DNA from: Hibiscus mutabilis
Lineage: Eukaryota > Streptophyta > Magnoliopsida > Malvales > Malvaceae
Assembly: GCA_019671005.1 (NCBI GenBank)
Contig: CM033745.1
Coordinates: forward strand, 2,589,146 to 2,653,145
DNA: 64,000 bases
Direction of reading: 5' to 3'
This document shows, in pieces, positions 1 through 13,300 of the stretch. The position numbers were made by a program, and so were the translations under genes. The notes under the pieces were generated by a model. It made no database searches, was not told the DNA's origin, and worked only from the letters and a program-made list of their open reading frames with translations. Each line of letters starts with the position of its first letter. Position 1 is the stretch's first letter.

Positions 1-177
1 TTGGTTTAATTATTGCAAGATTGTCTCCTCTATGCTGTTTAGTGTTTAGAGTCACTTGCAGAATCATCACAAAAGAATATAGTCATAGATGATTAGCAAT
101 TTACCGAATAATATTCAAATCAGAGTTTGCATTCAATGAATTTGTTCTTATAATAAATATATTCAAACTCCAGTACA

Positions 178-633
178 TAGGCATGTAACGAACATGAACG
201 AGGGTATGTTCATGTTTGCTCGTTTAATTTTAACTGAATAAATAAACGAACACGAACAATTAAACGAACATAATTTTTTGTTCATATTCGTTTGTTAAAG
301 AATGTAGTTTGTTCGTGTTCGTTCACGTTCGTCCATTAAAATGATAAACGAACGTAAACGAACACAAGCGAACGAACATATATGAATAAATTATTTTTTT
401 AAAATATAATATTTTTGTTATGAATATGTGTGAATAAATTTAAACGAACATAAATGAACAAATTACCTAACATTAACGAAAGTAAATGAACGAACGAGCT
501 CTTTATTCGTGTTTGTTTATTTAATTAAACAAACATAAAATCTTGTTCATGTTCGTTCGTTTAATAAATAAACGAACTTTTAGTCGAACGGTTCACGAAC
601 AGTTCGCTGAACATTTGATTCATTTACGGCCTA
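178..633. mobile_element. hAT-like MITE rich in AAACGAAC motifs
   Basis: The ends read TAGGCATGTAACGAAC and, on the other strand, TAGGCCGTAAATGAATC, an imperfect terminal inverted repeat of the TAGGNNTGTAA type known from hAT elements. The 8 bp outside each end (CCAGTACA at 170-177 and CTAATACA at 634-641) agree at 6 of 8 positions, as expected of an aged 8-bp target duplication. The interior is a dense series of AAACGAACA and TGTTCGTTT motifs in both orientations, so the element can fold back on itself. No coding sequence is present. The boundaries are inferred from these ends only. Confidence 0.55.
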
Positions 634-853
634 CTAATACATGAGGTTACTAATTATTTTTTAAAAAGTCTGTGAGTCAAAAATGTTATTAGGTCAAAGT
701 AAAAGCATATTTCGACCAGACATTTATTTAAAGAAATTGGTGCAGTTGGATCATTAGTGGTAATGGTCCGAATCAATTTTCAATTTCGTTTTTTCAGTTT
801 TATGTGGTAGATATTTACTAGATAGCGATAGTTACTAAGAATTGTAATGTTAT

Positions 854-1416
854 TGTCACGGACCGTAAGCCCGCGACCGAGACAAATGCAACTATGGCAT
901 CCCAAGCCTATCTCCATAGCATTTTGGGCTTGCCAAATGACCCAAGAAAGCTGGCCATTTACCATGGTGAAATGAGCAAGCAGAGTATTTACCATGGTGA
1001 AATTCGATAAGGCATCTCACTTATCATTTTTGTGCTTATTTGTAAAGATAATTTCCACTTTATCTCTTATTTGAAATTCAAATATTGTAGATAGGATAGG
1101 CTCTCATCTGGACCATTGATCCATTGTAATCTTGACCGTTGATTGTACTGAGCTCTCACTATAAAAGGAGGCTCAACCCAAGTCATTTCATCATTCATTC
1201 ATTCATCACTTGCTTCAGTTTGTAAGATTTTACCCAGAGTAATACAACTCAGTATTCACCCACTTTCTCTTGTTCTTTTGCCATCGTCTTTCTTTTGTTC
1301 CGCAGCGGTTTCTAAGTATTTTTACTTAGGAGTTTTTCAGGTGACTTAGCCCAATTTTCAACCGAGAAAGCAACTAAGGCTGCACGGTTGTCTAGCAGAA
1401 GACTAGCCCCGTGTCA
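854..1416 (+). repeat. 5' LTR of the chromovirus at 854-6641
   Basis: The repeat is 563 bp, TG...CA, and matches 6084-6641 with scattered substitutions and small indels. A TATA box (TATAAAA) at 1160-1166, with the sequence up to the LTR end downstream of it, is the likely U3/R promoter. The primer-binding site begins three bases after its end. Confidence 0.93.
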
Positions 1417-1460
1417 AGTGGTATCAGAGCGAGGTTTTGCTGAGAAGTTGTTGATTCGAG

Positions 1461-2650
1461 ATGGCACATGATGGAGAGAACACTGCAGTGAAGAAGGGTG
1501 CAGAGACCACATCTGACAAATCCAAGAGGGGTTCGTCGAAGGACATGATCACATCGATCCAAGGAAGGGTTACCAAGCTTGAAGAATCCATGGCGGAGGC
1601 CAAGGCGACGTTGGAACCGTTAGAGTCGATGGACGTCGAGAAGCTGAGTTCGTAGGATTTCGAAAAGCTCGAGTCCTTAGAAGGAATTCAGGATGATGTT
1701 CATGAGGCTCTTAATGGGATGGATGTGAAGATATCTAAGCATGGCGATGCCTTAGAGGCCATGGTGGTTGCTCTAAGGGATGAGGTTGAGGAGCTCAAGG
1801 CAAAGAGTTCCAAGTCCGAGAAAGATGAACTGAAGAAGGAAGTGGGCTGCTCAAGACCGAGTTGCTTGTGTTGAAAGCTGCGATTACAAACAGTGCGACT
1901 GTTGCAGCACCTAGAACCTCGGGAGATATCCCTAAACCAGAAAAGTTTAAGAGGACGAGGTCCGCCTAGGAAGTGGAGAATTTCCTTTGGGGAATGGAGC
2001 AATACTTCAAAGCTGTGGGCATCGAGGAAGATGCTAAGAAGGTAAGGTTTGCAAGTATTTACCTAATTGATCTTGCACAAACGTGGTGGCGACGTAGGTG
2101 CGAAGATGTGAAGCGTGGGAACACTGCTATTGAGACTTGGAAGGAGTTCCAAGAAGAGTTCAAGGAACAGTTCTATCATCCGTATGCTGAAGGTGAGGCA
2201 CGGTCAAAGCTGAGGCGACTCAAGCAAGAAGATGCCAAGACTTTGAGAGACTGTGTCCGAAAGTTCGTGGAGTTGAGTTTGCAGGTCCCGAGCTTGAGTG
2301 AAGATGATGGGTTTTTCACCTTCATGGATGGGTTGCAACCATGGGCAAAGATGGAGTTGCAGCGACGGGGAGTGACCAAGCTCTCTACTGCCTTGACTAC
2401 TGCTGAGTCTATCATTGAGATTGGGCATAGAAAACCTGACTCCTCCAAACCAAAATAGAAGCACAAAGGTCATGGTGGAGACAAGGAGAAGTCAAGTCGA
2501 TCCGAAAAAGATTCGAGTGGCAGGAATAAGCCTTCGAATGAGAAATATGCAGATTCGAGGGGCAAACAGCATGGCAAGTGCTTCCATTGCCACAAAGAAT
2601 GGCATATTGCGAAGGATTGTCCCTAAAAGAACAGAATCGCTGTCGTCAAG
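1461..2650 (+). pseudogene. Decayed gag of the chromovirus
   Basis: The likely gag start is the ATG at 1461, 30 bp after the primer-binding site. Codons 1-64 are open and then stop at 1653-1655; the same region continues as a lysine/glutamate-rich coiled-coil-like segment in a disturbed frame. The retrotransposon gag core is readable at 1973-2458 (161 codons), with the typical W-rich motif (TWWRRR) and the FFTFMDGLQPWAKMELQ stretch. A CCHC knuckle of form CX2CX4HX4C is encoded at 2579-2620. Gag normally forms the cytoplasmic particle and binds the element RNA. In-frame stops at 1655 and 2458 mean no full Gag can be made from this copy. Confidence 0.9.
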
Positions 2651-2699
2651 GAGACAGTTGATGGCGAGACTAGCGAGGCTCTGAAGCTTGGCTCCATCA

Positions 2700-5600
2700 T
2701 TAGTACAATGGAGGTCAAGAAGGGTCGAAAGAAGAAGGGGTTGATGCTCGTCGACATCACTATTGCTGGCCAGAAGTTGAGTGCACTAGTTGACACCGGT
2801 GCCTCTGAACTGTTCATGTCCGAGTAAACTACCGCGAAACTTGGCCTTACTATCGAGAAGTCTAGTGAATCCATCAAGACAGTGAATGCCAAGGAAGTAC
2901 CGATTGCGGGAGTCGCAAAGGGAGTTCAACTTGACATTGGAGGTTGGACTGGTAAGGAAGCCGTCAAGGTAATCCTACTCGATGACTTTGATTTTGTGCT
3001 TGGGTTAAGTTTTCTAGACCGGATTAACACTTTCCCTGTTCCTTTTGCGTATTGTCTGTGTATGTTAGATCTGAAGCATCAATGCATTGTTCCAGTGAGC
3101 CGAGGGTCAAGAGTAGGTGCAAAAGTTCTATCCGCAATCCAATTTTCAAAGGTGATGCGCAAGGAGGAGTCGACCTTCCTGACAGCCTTGGTGTGCGATG
3201 AGCCTGTCGCAACCGAGGGAGTACATGATGAGGTGGGACGTGTCTTGGTAGAATTTGAAGATATGATGCCTGACGAGTTGCCAAAGAAGTTGCCTCTAAA
3301 GAGGGATGTTGATCACAATATTGAGCTTGTGCCAAGTGCGGAGCCCCCCGCTCGAACCCCTTACCGGCTAGCCCCACCTGAATTAGAGGAGATGCGCAGA
3401 CAGTTGAATGATCTCCTAGATTTCGATTACATCCACCCATCAAAGGCACCCTACGGTGCGCCGGTGTTGTTCTAAAAGAAGCACGATGGGTCCCTATAGA
3501 TGTGCATTGACTACAGGGCTTTGAATAAGCTCACAGTGAAGAACAAGTATTTGATTCCTCTTATTGCGGACTTGTTCGACCAGCTTGGTGGTGCAAGGTG
3601 GTTCACCAAGTTGGACTTGCGATCTGGATACTACCAAGTCAGAATAGCCGATGGTGATGAGCCGAAGACAGCTTGCGTGACGAGGTATGGTTCTTTCGAG
3701 TATCTTGTGATGCCTTTCGGTTTCACGAATGCTCCAGCTACTTTCTGTACCCTGATGAACAGTGTGCTACAACCGTTCCTGGATAAGTTTGTTGTAGTCT
3801 ACCTTGATGACATCGTCATCTACAACAAGACATTGGATGAGCATGTCGAACACTTGCGGAAGGTGTTCAAAGTCTTGCGGGAAAATGAGTCGTATGTCAA
3901 GAAGTAGAAGTGCTTATTTGCTCAGCAAGAGGTTCCTTTCTTTAGCCACATTGTTGGATGAGGCATGATCCGAATGGACAAGGAGAATGTTTAAGCCATT
4001 GAAGAATGAGAGGCGCCAACTAAGGTAACTGGACTGAGATCTTTCCTGGGGTTGGCAAATTACTATCGGAGGTTTTTAAAAGCTACTCCAAAATTGCCGC
4101 ACCATTGACCTACTTGCTGAAGAATGACAAGGCATGAGATTGGAGATCAGAGTGCCAGAAAGCCTTTGATGAGATCAAGTTTGCCATGGTGAGTGAGCTT
4201 GTCTTGGTGTTGTAGATTACACCAAACCTTTCAAAGTTCACACTGATGCATCTGACATTGCCATTGGTGGGGTACTAATGCAAGAGGGACATCCGGTTGC
4301 ATATGAAAGCCGAAAGCTCAATGAGACCGAGCGGAGATACACGGCCTATGAGAAGGAGATGACGGCAGTGGTGCATTGTCTATGCATATAGAGACACTAT
4401 GTGCTTGGGTTCAAGTTCGTGGTGTACACCTACAATGTCGCCAATAGTTACTTCTTGACTCAGAAGAAGTTATCCTCGAAGCAAGCTCGTTGGCAGGAGT
4501 TTCTTGCCGAGTTCGATGTTACTTTAGAGCACAAACCAGGGAAGGTGAATTCCGTGGCCGATGCCCTAAGCTGAAGGTATACCATGGAGTTTGCAAGTTT
4601 TCTAGAGGGACCGATGCTGGAGCGCATCAAGGAGGGATTGACACATGACCCAACGGCCAAGTCATTGATCGAACTTGCCAATGAGGGCAAAACCTGGAGG
4701 TTTTGGCTAAAGGGAGGCTTGTTGTTTGTTCGTGGATGTCGCCTCTTTGTGCCTCAGTTTGATGGAATTCGAAAGGAGCTCATGAAGGAATGTCATGATT
4801 CCAAGTGGGCGGGACATCCGGGGATGCACCGGACATTGGCATTGATGGCGGAGCATTATTATTGGCCGCACATGGGCAATGATGTCGAAGCCTATGTGAA
4901 GACTTGCCTTGTGTGCCAGCAAGACAAGATCGAGCAGAAGAGTCCAGCGGGGTTGTTGCAGCCTTTGCCAATTCCGGAAAAACCATGGGTAAGTGTTTCC
5001 ATGGATTTTATAGTCAGTTTGCCAGTTGTTGACAGGAAGTCTAGTATTATGGTGGTCGTAGACAGATTTTCCAAGTATGCGACATTTATCCCAGCACCCA
5101 AGGTATGTCCAGCCGAGGAGGCAGCTAGGCTTTTTCTCAATCACGTGGTGAAGTACTGGGTGTTCCACAATCAATTATCAGTGATCGAGACACGAGTTCA
5201 CGGGGAGGTTCTGGACAGAGTTGTTCAAGTTGTTGGGCTCAAACTTGAACTTCTTGACAAGTGTCCACCCATAGACCGATGGGCAAACTGAGATAGTGAA
5301 TGCACTCGTTGAGATCTACTTGAGGCACTATGTGAGTTCTAATCAGCGAGACTGGCCGAAGCTGTTAGATGTGGCCCAGTTCTCTTACAACTTGCAGCGG
5401 AGCGAGGCGACAAACCAGAGTCCGTTCGAGATTGTAACTGGGCAGCAGTTACTTACACCGAACGCGGTTGTGACCGGGTACCGGGGGCCGAATCCAGTAG
5501 CCTATCATTTTGCCAAGGGGTGGCATGAGCTTTATGACCTAGCCCATGCATGCTTGTGCAAGGCAGGAAAGCGGACCAAGAAGTGGGCAGATCGAAACCG

Positions 5601-6111
5601 TCGTGATGTGTACTTTGAGGTTGGTGATCTAGTCCTTGCCAAACTGACTTTGATCTTGCGCAACCCAAATCACAAGGGGCTTGTGCGACGATATGAGGGG
5701 CCGTTCAAAGTTGTGAAGCGGGTAGACACCATGGCCTATCGACTAGAGTTGCCGCCGACCATCCGAGCTCATCCGGTGTTTCATGTGAGTTTGTTGAAGG
5801 CATACCACCACGATGAGGATGATCCAGATCGGGGCAAATCACACCGAGCGCCAATCGGAGTAAAGGTCTCATACGAGAAAGAGGTAGAAGTGGTCCATTC
5901 AGAGAGAGCCATTCGTCAAGTGGGAAATCGACCAAGGTATGAGTACCTTGTTCAATGGAAGGGTCTTCCCAAGTGCGAGATGAGTTGGGAACCCGCCGAT
6001 GCCTTATGGCAATTCCAGGAGCAGATCGACCAGTACCATTCTAGCCGCGCGACGAGGGCGTCGCTAGAACTAGTGGGGGAGAATGTCATGGACCGCAAGC
6101 CCGCGACCTAG
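2700..6111 (+). pseudogene. Decayed pol: protease, RT, RNase H, integrase, chromodomain
   Basis: Protease is marked by LVDTGAS around 2787-2806, followed by a stop at 2825-2827. Reverse transcriptase shows FTKLDLRSGYYQVRI (3602-3646) and the catalytic YLDDIVIY (3800-3823). RNase H follows at about 4238-4570 (TDAS, AYEKEM). The integrase zinc-binding H-H-C-C region and first catalytic Asp lie in the frame 4584-5291, which then loses frame before the second Asp and the Glu. Integrase C-terminus and chromodomain occupy 5296-6111, with YEYLVQWKGLPKCEMSWEP at 5938-5994; the frame ends 28 bp inside the 3' LTR. Chromodomains of this class direct integration to particular chromatin. Stops near 2825, 3475, 3905, 3961, 4391 and 4575 plus frameshifts make it non-functional. 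Confidence 0.92.
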
Positions 6112-6641
6112 ACAAGTGCAACTATGGCAGCCCAAGCCTATCTCCACAGCATTTTGGGCTTGCCAAATGACCCAAGAAAGCTGGTCGTTTACCATGGTGA
6201 AATGAGCAAGCAGAGTATTTACCATGGTGAAATCCGATAAGGCATCTCACTTATCATTTTTGTGCTTATTTGTAAAGATAATTCCCACTTTATCTCTTAT
6301 TTGAAATTCAAATATTGTACTTAGGGTAGGCTCTCATCTGGACCATTGATCCATTGTAATCTTGACCGTTGATTGTACTGAGCTCTCACTATAAAAGGAG
6401 GCTCAACCAGGTCATTTCATCATTCATTCATCACTTGCTTCAGTTTGTAAGCTTTTACCCAGAGTAATACAACTCAGTATTCACTAACTTTCTCTTGTTC
6501 TTTTGCCATCGCCTTTCTTTTGTTCCGCAGCGGTTTCTAAGTATTCATACTTAGGAGTTTTTCAGGTGACTTAGCCCAGTTTTCAACCGAGAAAGCAGCT
6601 AAGACCGCACGGTTGTCTAGCAGAAGACTAGCCCCGTGTCA
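6084..6641 (+). repeat. 3' LTR of the chromovirus at 854-6641
   Basis: The repeat is 558 bp, TG...CA, and carries the same TATA box (6390-6396) as the 5' copy. It lacks a short CATTCATT duplication present in the 5' LTR and differs at scattered positions, showing that the insertion is not recent. The chromodomain reading frame ends inside it at 6111. Confidence 0.93.
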
Positions 6642-7684
6642 TTATGCATAGGTTCCGATTAGATTTTAGAACAGCCTAATATGGTTGCAGCTTGCGACAA
6701 ATTTGTCCAACGGTGTTTTGAACAGGCAACGTATAACTTGGGTTATATTGTCAAAAAAAACGTATAACTTGGGTTCGGCACGTGATTGGGGACCTCCATC
6801 ATGAATCCAAACAAATTCTTTTTGTTTTTAGAAGAAAACCGAATTTACAGAAATTTAATTGGAGTTAATTTAGTCCTTTAGAACACCCTTGATAATATTA
6901 GACTCTTGTGTCGAAGTTTTCACTCTTCGCAAAACAAATTTGTTTGTTGTAGGGCTCGATTAATTCAGATCGAATTTTGTAAAAATTCAATATGCATGTG
7001 ACCTTCTAAATCCAATTTTTTTTATTCGCAAACTAAGATTCAAACTCATAACCTTATTTAAGACACCTAAAGTCACATCCCGTCAAAAACCAACTGTTTT
7101 GTTGGTATTACTTGGCTCATTTTGCTTGTTCTAGTCTTGACAATAATTCTATTCTCCCACGTAATATATAGTTTTAGAAGATACAATGTGTTGATTGAGT
7201 TTCTTAATCAAGCCAGCTCCCCCTTAACCTGGCATTGGGTTTTAGTCTCCTTCTAGTATCTGTATGTTGCTTTCGAAAAGCTACCAACACTCCATGTGCA
7301 TCGTCTTCCCCCAACCCTTACTTCTTCTTCTTCCTGTTTTGCCCACTAAAGATTCTTCTTTTCTCTATATATATTCAGAGAGAGAGAGACGTGCACTATA
7401 ATCATGGACCTTCTTCTGCCACTTCATGTGCTTCAATCACCTCTCCCCACTTCCCATTATTTTACAATCTTCACCCTTCCCTCCTAACATTTCCCTTTTC
7501 ACAAAAGAAACCTTAGTGGAATTTGAATCACGCAAAAGAATTGTGGATGCCAACGTTCCAATCTCAACACAAAATCCACACACCAATCTATTTGCCTATT
7601 TGTCTACAGATTCTTTCTTCACCTCCAGTTTGATTCTTTTTCAAAGTCCCAAAAGCAATTAATCAAAACTTTGGAGCCTTGCAA
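6642..7684. other. Intergenic region and likely START-gene promoter
   Basis: No gene is supported here. The stretch is AT-rich. A TATA-like CTCTATATATATT lies at 7362-7374, followed by a short GA microsatellite (7378-7389), about 320 bp ahead of the START-domain pseudogene; it could be a former core promoter. Open frames at 7235-7662 have no recognisable similarity and are C/T-rich leader-like sequence. Confidence 0.5.
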
Positions 7685-9018
7685 ATGAAAACTAGTCCCG
7701 CAGCTTGCGGCCACCAGTCTTGGTAAATTCTCACTGGTTTTTGTCTTTCTGTTCTGAAACTATATGTGAAGCAATGTGTCTTTTGTTTTTTCTGCTGTAC
7801 TGATTTTCCTGTTTTCGGTTCCCGAAAGGTCCATCAGCGACGACTCACTAAGAAGATACGTCCAATATGCTAGCGAAAGCTGCATACAGGAGCTGTTAAT
7901 GTCGGCTTCCGTCTCGGTTTCGGAGCCGAACAAGTTGGGGAATGACGGTGACGGATGGAAGATCCTGACCCTTGAAAATGGAGTAGAGATATCAAAGCGC
8001 AGGTCTGGATCTCTTCACGTATTCCGTAGCCGGTGGGTGCTCAGATCTGTCTCGCCACAACAATTCATCACCGTCGCCAACGCCATAGATGCTGCCAAGG
8101 TGATCGCTCATCTATGTTTTTCACTTTAGCCTCGTTCAATGCTGACCATTTGATTTTTGTCTTTGTTGGTTGGAAAAGAAAATTTTTGTCTGCAAATGCA
8201 GGCACTGTCGTTTTGTTTGGAATATATTTATGTTTTTATGATTGTCATCTATACAGTATATTTTTGCTTGAAATCTAATAAATTTATTGGTTTTTTATTT
8301 TATTTTTGTGGACAGCAATGGGACAGTGAGCTTGTAGAAGCCAGATATATTAAAGACCTTGAAGATAACTTGAGCATCATTCGCCTTAGGTTTGGCGACA
8401 ACTCAAAGCCTCTCTTTAGAAAAAGATAATTCATAGTGTACGAACGACGTGAAACCATGGAAGATGGCACTTTGGTATTATATACACATAAATTTTATTT
8501 TACTTATAAAATTCAATTGATATGAATGCAAAACCGAGAGTAATTTAGGGACTAATTGGGAACTGATTAAGTTTGCAGGTTGTAGCAGTGGCCTCACTGC
8601 CCAAGGAAATTGCTGCCGGTTTGTTTCCACAGCAAAACAATGCAATTAGAGGCTTATTGCTGCAATCGGGATGAGTTGTAGAAACGCTTGAAGATATAAA
8701 CTCGTGTATTGTTACTTATGTTGTTCAGGTACATTCATTTCATATACATTTATGAATAAAGATTCATTTAGACAAGTCCAACTAACATAATTTTATATAT
8801 TTTCGTAAGTTACTGTAGGATCAATATTTGTTTAATCCGACCATAGTTATGTTTTATTTAGGTAAATGCTGATGTTTGGCGTTTGTTAATTGAATGTGCA
8901 GTTAGATCCTGCAGGATTGCTTCCCAAGTGGTTTGTGAACCGGCTTAACACCAAGCTAGTTATGATCATTGAAAACCTTAGGAAACTGGTTGAACCCACT
9001 GCACCACATTCATCCTAG
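7685..9018 (+). pseudogene. START/lipid-transfer-domain gene with two nonsense codons
   Basis: Five exons with GT-AG borders can be traced: 7685-7722, 7829-8099, 8316-8474, 8579-8728 and 8902-9018. They share one phase-consistent frame of 245 codons, close to the roughly 240-residue plant START-like (polyketide cyclase/lipid transport superfamily) proteins such as the Arabidopsis At5g49800 type. Conserved stretches include SWSISDDSLRRYVQYASES in exons 1-2 and FIVYERRETMEDGTL in exon 3. These proteins are thought to bind a lipid in a helix-grip pocket; the ligand is unknown. Two stops interrupt the frame: TAA at 8427-8429, where the family has a charged residue (Glu) before FIVYERR, and TGA at 8672-8674, where Trp is expected. 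Each is one substitution from a sense codon. The family name comes from recall of the motifs, not a search. Confidence 0.75.
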
Positions 9019-10324
9019 TGGTGGAAAGATAGTACATACAAACTATTATTACGATTAACTAATTAATTGTTATATATATACATGAATGCATGGATGTTCA
9101 ACTTGCTATTACGCTATTATCTCTCAATTTTACTTTCTAAAGAAATCAAATTTACATGACATTAGTTTAAGTTTGCAAGGATTTCGATTAATGGGAAAAA
9201 ATAACTCAAAATTAACGGGCATAGTTCAATAGGTTATCCAAAAAAACTAGTTCAATAATAAGTATATCATCTTTATATGTAATTTTTATTAAGTAAAAAG
9301 ATAATTACATTCTCAAGTCAAATGTTGGGGTTCTAACTTATACAAGATGTAACAACATGAACATACTTGATTATTCGATCATTTAATGAATCTCTAAAAT
9401 AAAGTATATTAAAGCCTATCAAAAGGAAAAGGGTTATTAAAAATTGCTATATGTTGCATATTCTTTTGATTAAGTAAAGATGATTGCAATCCCAAAGTAA
9501 ATGTCGAGACTCAAATTCATATAAGATAAGACAAAATGAGTATCCTTGACTACTTGATCAATTAGTGGATCTCTTATATGTTGCATATTCATATTATGCC
9601 ATATCTACTAAAAGTTAAATGATCAAGGTTCGCATATATATTATTTCAAATAATGGATATTTAGGATATTAATATGTATCTGCAACGGATGATAATTATA
9701 ATGGTCGGATCTACATATTATATGAATTTGCAAAAAAATAGATAAAATTATACAAATATTAAAATTTACAATCAGAATCGTCATCCTATTTTCATTTAAC
9801 AATTAATAATGAGATGATTAAAATATAAGAAGTTGATTGGTTGAGTGACTGAAGGAAAAAATGCGAAACTTGCAACTCTGGTGTCTAAAATCCAAGATAT
9901 CATTGAAAATTAAAATTTTAATTAAACAAAAAAGCAGAGGCAAACGAGGGCACTAGTTAAACCCCCAGCTCTCCTCTCCCTCTCCCTCTCCCTCTCCCTC
10001 TCGATCTCTTGGTCTAAAATTGGCTTTTAGAGTTTCCGTTATCCGTCTCCTTCTCTCTTTCACAAACTGTATATTTATATACTATATAATTATAATTTGA
10101 AGTAAATCCCTAATTCCCCAAATCCCCATTCCACCAAACCCCACAATCAAAACCCTAATTCATATTTCCCTTTAATTCCCGACTTGCTATCTGAAAATTC
10201 TTTTTAAAAGATTTGTTCACGTACTATTTTTATATTATATTTAATATTTCAATTTGCAATATATAGAGATTAAGGATTTTGGGTAGTGGGGGAAAAATTT
10301 TAGGGGGAATTTGAAGAAAAACAA
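9019..10324. other. Intergenic, dispersed repeats and CT-rich leader
   Basis: No gene is seen. Two diverged copies of a roughly 110-bp dispersed repeat (AAGTAAAGATGATTG...) lie at about 9285-9405 and 9470-9575. A (CTCTCC)n microsatellite at 9970-10003 precedes the Alfin-like start codon by about 320 bp and probably lies in its promoter or 5' leader, as CT tracts often do in plant genes. Confidence 0.6.
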
Positions 10325-13300
10325 ATGGAAGGGATACCACACCCAATACCAAAAACGGTAGAAGAGGTCTTCAACGACTTTAAAGGCAGACGCTCTGGCT
10401 TGATTAAGGCTCTCACCACTGGTTCGTCCCCTTTCTTTCTTTTCTTTTCTTGGATTTCTCTCTTTTTCCTTTCAGAATTACAGACGGATTTAATTAACGA
10501 GTTTTTTTTTTCATATTTGGGTTTTTATGGCAGATGTTGACAAGTTCTACCAACAGTGTGATCCTGGTGGGTTACTTTGCTGTTTTTTTTTTTTTGTATA
10601 ATTTCTTTCTGAGGGTTGACGCTGCACCGTTGACTGTGTATCTGTTTGTTTTCCTTCTTTCATTTGGATTACTTTTCTATATCTGTACGAAATAGTTTTT
10701 ACGTTTTTCTAGTCAAAATTCTGTCTATATTGTTATTTTCTTAATGTCGTAGCAGCTGACTATTTGGTAAAGCTAATGAAAATCGCATTGTTAAATGTAT
10801 TCCAGTGAAAGCAGTTAAACTTTGTCTTCTTTCACGATGGCTGCTTGATCAGATGGATTCTGTAATGTCCGGCCATTCAATTCTTAATTTGTATTTTGCA
10901 GTTTTATCTTTATTTTTATATTTGGTTTCTTTTTTCCCTTTATCAATCCCTAAATGATTCATGATTGTTTCTGTAGACATGTCTTACATGGTGCTTACAA
11001 TAAATGGCTCTGATTCAATTCACTTCAATTGTGAAAAGCCTCGTCTTCGGTGCTCACCCCTCTGATTTAGGTCATTTAAATCATTTATCATATTAGCCCC
11101 TTTTCCTTTTTGATGATATGTAATCTTGGTTTATTTGCTACAGTATACTTGCTTTGCCTTCAAGGTGGTCAGAATTTGCAAAAAGTTACATGATTGGGCT
11201 ATTTTTCTTGCAAGTATACTGTCAGCGTCGGGTTTTTATTTAATCTACTAATGAACCTACATTTCTTTTTGTATAGAGTGGCTGTTTTCAAATTAACCTT
11301 TCCAGTGAGTGTTTATCTCAGCATCTTGAAAATTTGAAGCTCAAATATAAAACTGCCCAAAAAGCATGTTTCAAATGGTTGCCTAACCTGCTTTCTTAAT
11401 AGGCTTTGCCTTTTCATGATGTTGACATGCTTCTGGACATTTGCTGCTGCCACGAGATAGTGTCTGAAATAGCTAATTATTGAAACTTATTTCTTTGGAA
11501 GTGGATCTTCATTTCTGTTTGTTTCTTAAATTATGTTCTAGTTCCTCTGAATGTTGGCATTTATAGTCGAACTGAAAACTACTTATCATGCTTTCCTATA
11601 TGTTTTCTTCCTTGATGACTTGAGATTTGGTTGGCTTTATGTATTATTTATTTATATAATGTAGTGTCATTTAATGAATACACCTTAATCTGAACTGATA
11701 GTGGAAAATGGAATATCTAGCTTTCTGCATTTATAGATGGAAAGTATTTTATGGCTTCAATATGCCTCTTTTTCATTCTATCTGCATACAATATTATATA
11801 TTGGATGTTATTTTTCAATCTTAAAGTTCAGTTTAGGAGCACTTTGTTCTGATTCTTCATGAAAAACACCACTGCAATGTGGTGTTTATGGCTACTTGTT
11901 CAATCTAACATCTCATTTCCTACATACTTAGATTTTATATGTTAACTAGAAAATCTTGAATCTACAATAAATGCTTCTAGAAGACTTAAAAGTTGTTAAT
12001 ATGATGTATGTTTGTTGTGATTCATTTCCAGCAAAGTTATATCTTTGAAAATTTTGAATTTACATTTGCAGAGAAGAACTTATGCTTGTATGGACTTCCA
12101 AATGAGACATGGGAAGTTAACTTGCCTGTTGAGGAGGTGCTGCCTGAGCTTCCAGAACCTGCCCTGGGAATAAACTTTGCTAGAGATGGAATGCAGGAGA
12201 AGGACTGGCTATCATTGGTTGCAGTTCACAGTGATTCATGGTTGCTTTCCATTGCTTTCTATTTTGGTGCACGGTTTGGGTTTGGCAAGAATGAGAGGTA
12301 TGTTTGCTTTTTCTGTCATTTATAGCACATTGAGTCTAAGTTTGAACAGATTGGTTGCTGCTTCTATCTTTTTGGTTGAATTTAGTGCTAACTGGTTGCA
12401 TAATTCTCTTTGCATATTCTAATATAGAAAAACAGTACCATTGTTCTCTTTAAATGAGTTTATTTCTAATTTATAGATAGTTACCAATCTGATGCATAGC
12501 ACAAAATTTCTGCAGGAAGTAATATTGCATGTACAAAATTATGGAAGGTTCTTTTTAATCATTTATATTTTAATGTTTTGTACTTTATTTTGAATTTGGG
12601 ACTATTTTGGTTCTTTCATTATTATTTTTTCTGACATTCCATAGTTGTTTACGTATCACATTCAAACAAGGAAGTGTCTGGATGCAAAAATGCTAACTAA
12701 GATGTTTGACTATTCTTATGTAATCCTAGCTAAAGTCTTGCATACTATACAATGAAACATTGACCTAAATGCTTTGGCACTCCCGTTAAATATAAGAAAA
12801 CAAATTGGCATTTCAATTGGTTGAACTGGTAGGCTCGATGGTTCAACTTCCGGTCCGGTTTTTATTCCTTGGTTTCCAATATGACGGCACATGTTTTCTG
12901 GTCTACACTGTCAGAAATGTTGCTATAGTATTAGTGTCCCCCATCCCTAAGGATTGATGTCCTGAACAGTCATATTTTGGTGACTGCTAGTGGGCATGTG
13001 AATATACATTGTTTCATATTTTTAGTACGGGACTTGCTTTAGGAGGTAACATTTGACACATTTGGGAATTTGGTATTGTTTCAAAGGTTTGGAGTTTGAA
13101 TTTTTGGAAAGAGCAAAACTTGGCCCTTATTTCCATTGTTGCAGTGGTGTGACACATGACCCAAAAAATAGAACAGCAAGAGGCAGTTGTGAGAGAAAAG
13201 GGAAGGCCCTGTTTGCTGGGAATATGTAGAAAAATACCAATTCACCTGCCATCTGTTAATTTCAGCCCTATAATTGTTGTTTATCCCATTGAGCAATCTT

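Larger units (their letters stand above)
854..6641 (+). mobile_element. Complete, decayed Ty3-type chromovirus
   Basis: This is a full LTR retrotransposon of 5,788 bp. Two near-identical LTRs (854-1416 and 6084-6641) start TG and end CA. A primer-binding site TGGTATCAGAGC, complementary to initiator tRNA-Met, lies at 1419-1430, and a purine tract (AGTGGGGGAGAA) abuts the 3' LTR at 6072-6083. The 4-bp TTAT at 850-853 recurs at 6642-6645 and is the likely target duplication. Domain order is gag, CCHC knuckle, protease, reverse transcriptase, RNase H, integrase, chromodomain, which places it among Ty3 chromoviruses. Several stops and frameshifts break the polyprotein, so it is not autonomous now. 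The clade (Galadriel, Reina or Tekay) was not resolved. Confidence 0.95.

Noticed and set aside
6642..7662. Open frames 7235-7516 and 7426-7662 as genes
   Set aside because: They are pyrimidine-rich leader-like sequence with no recognisable protein similarity.
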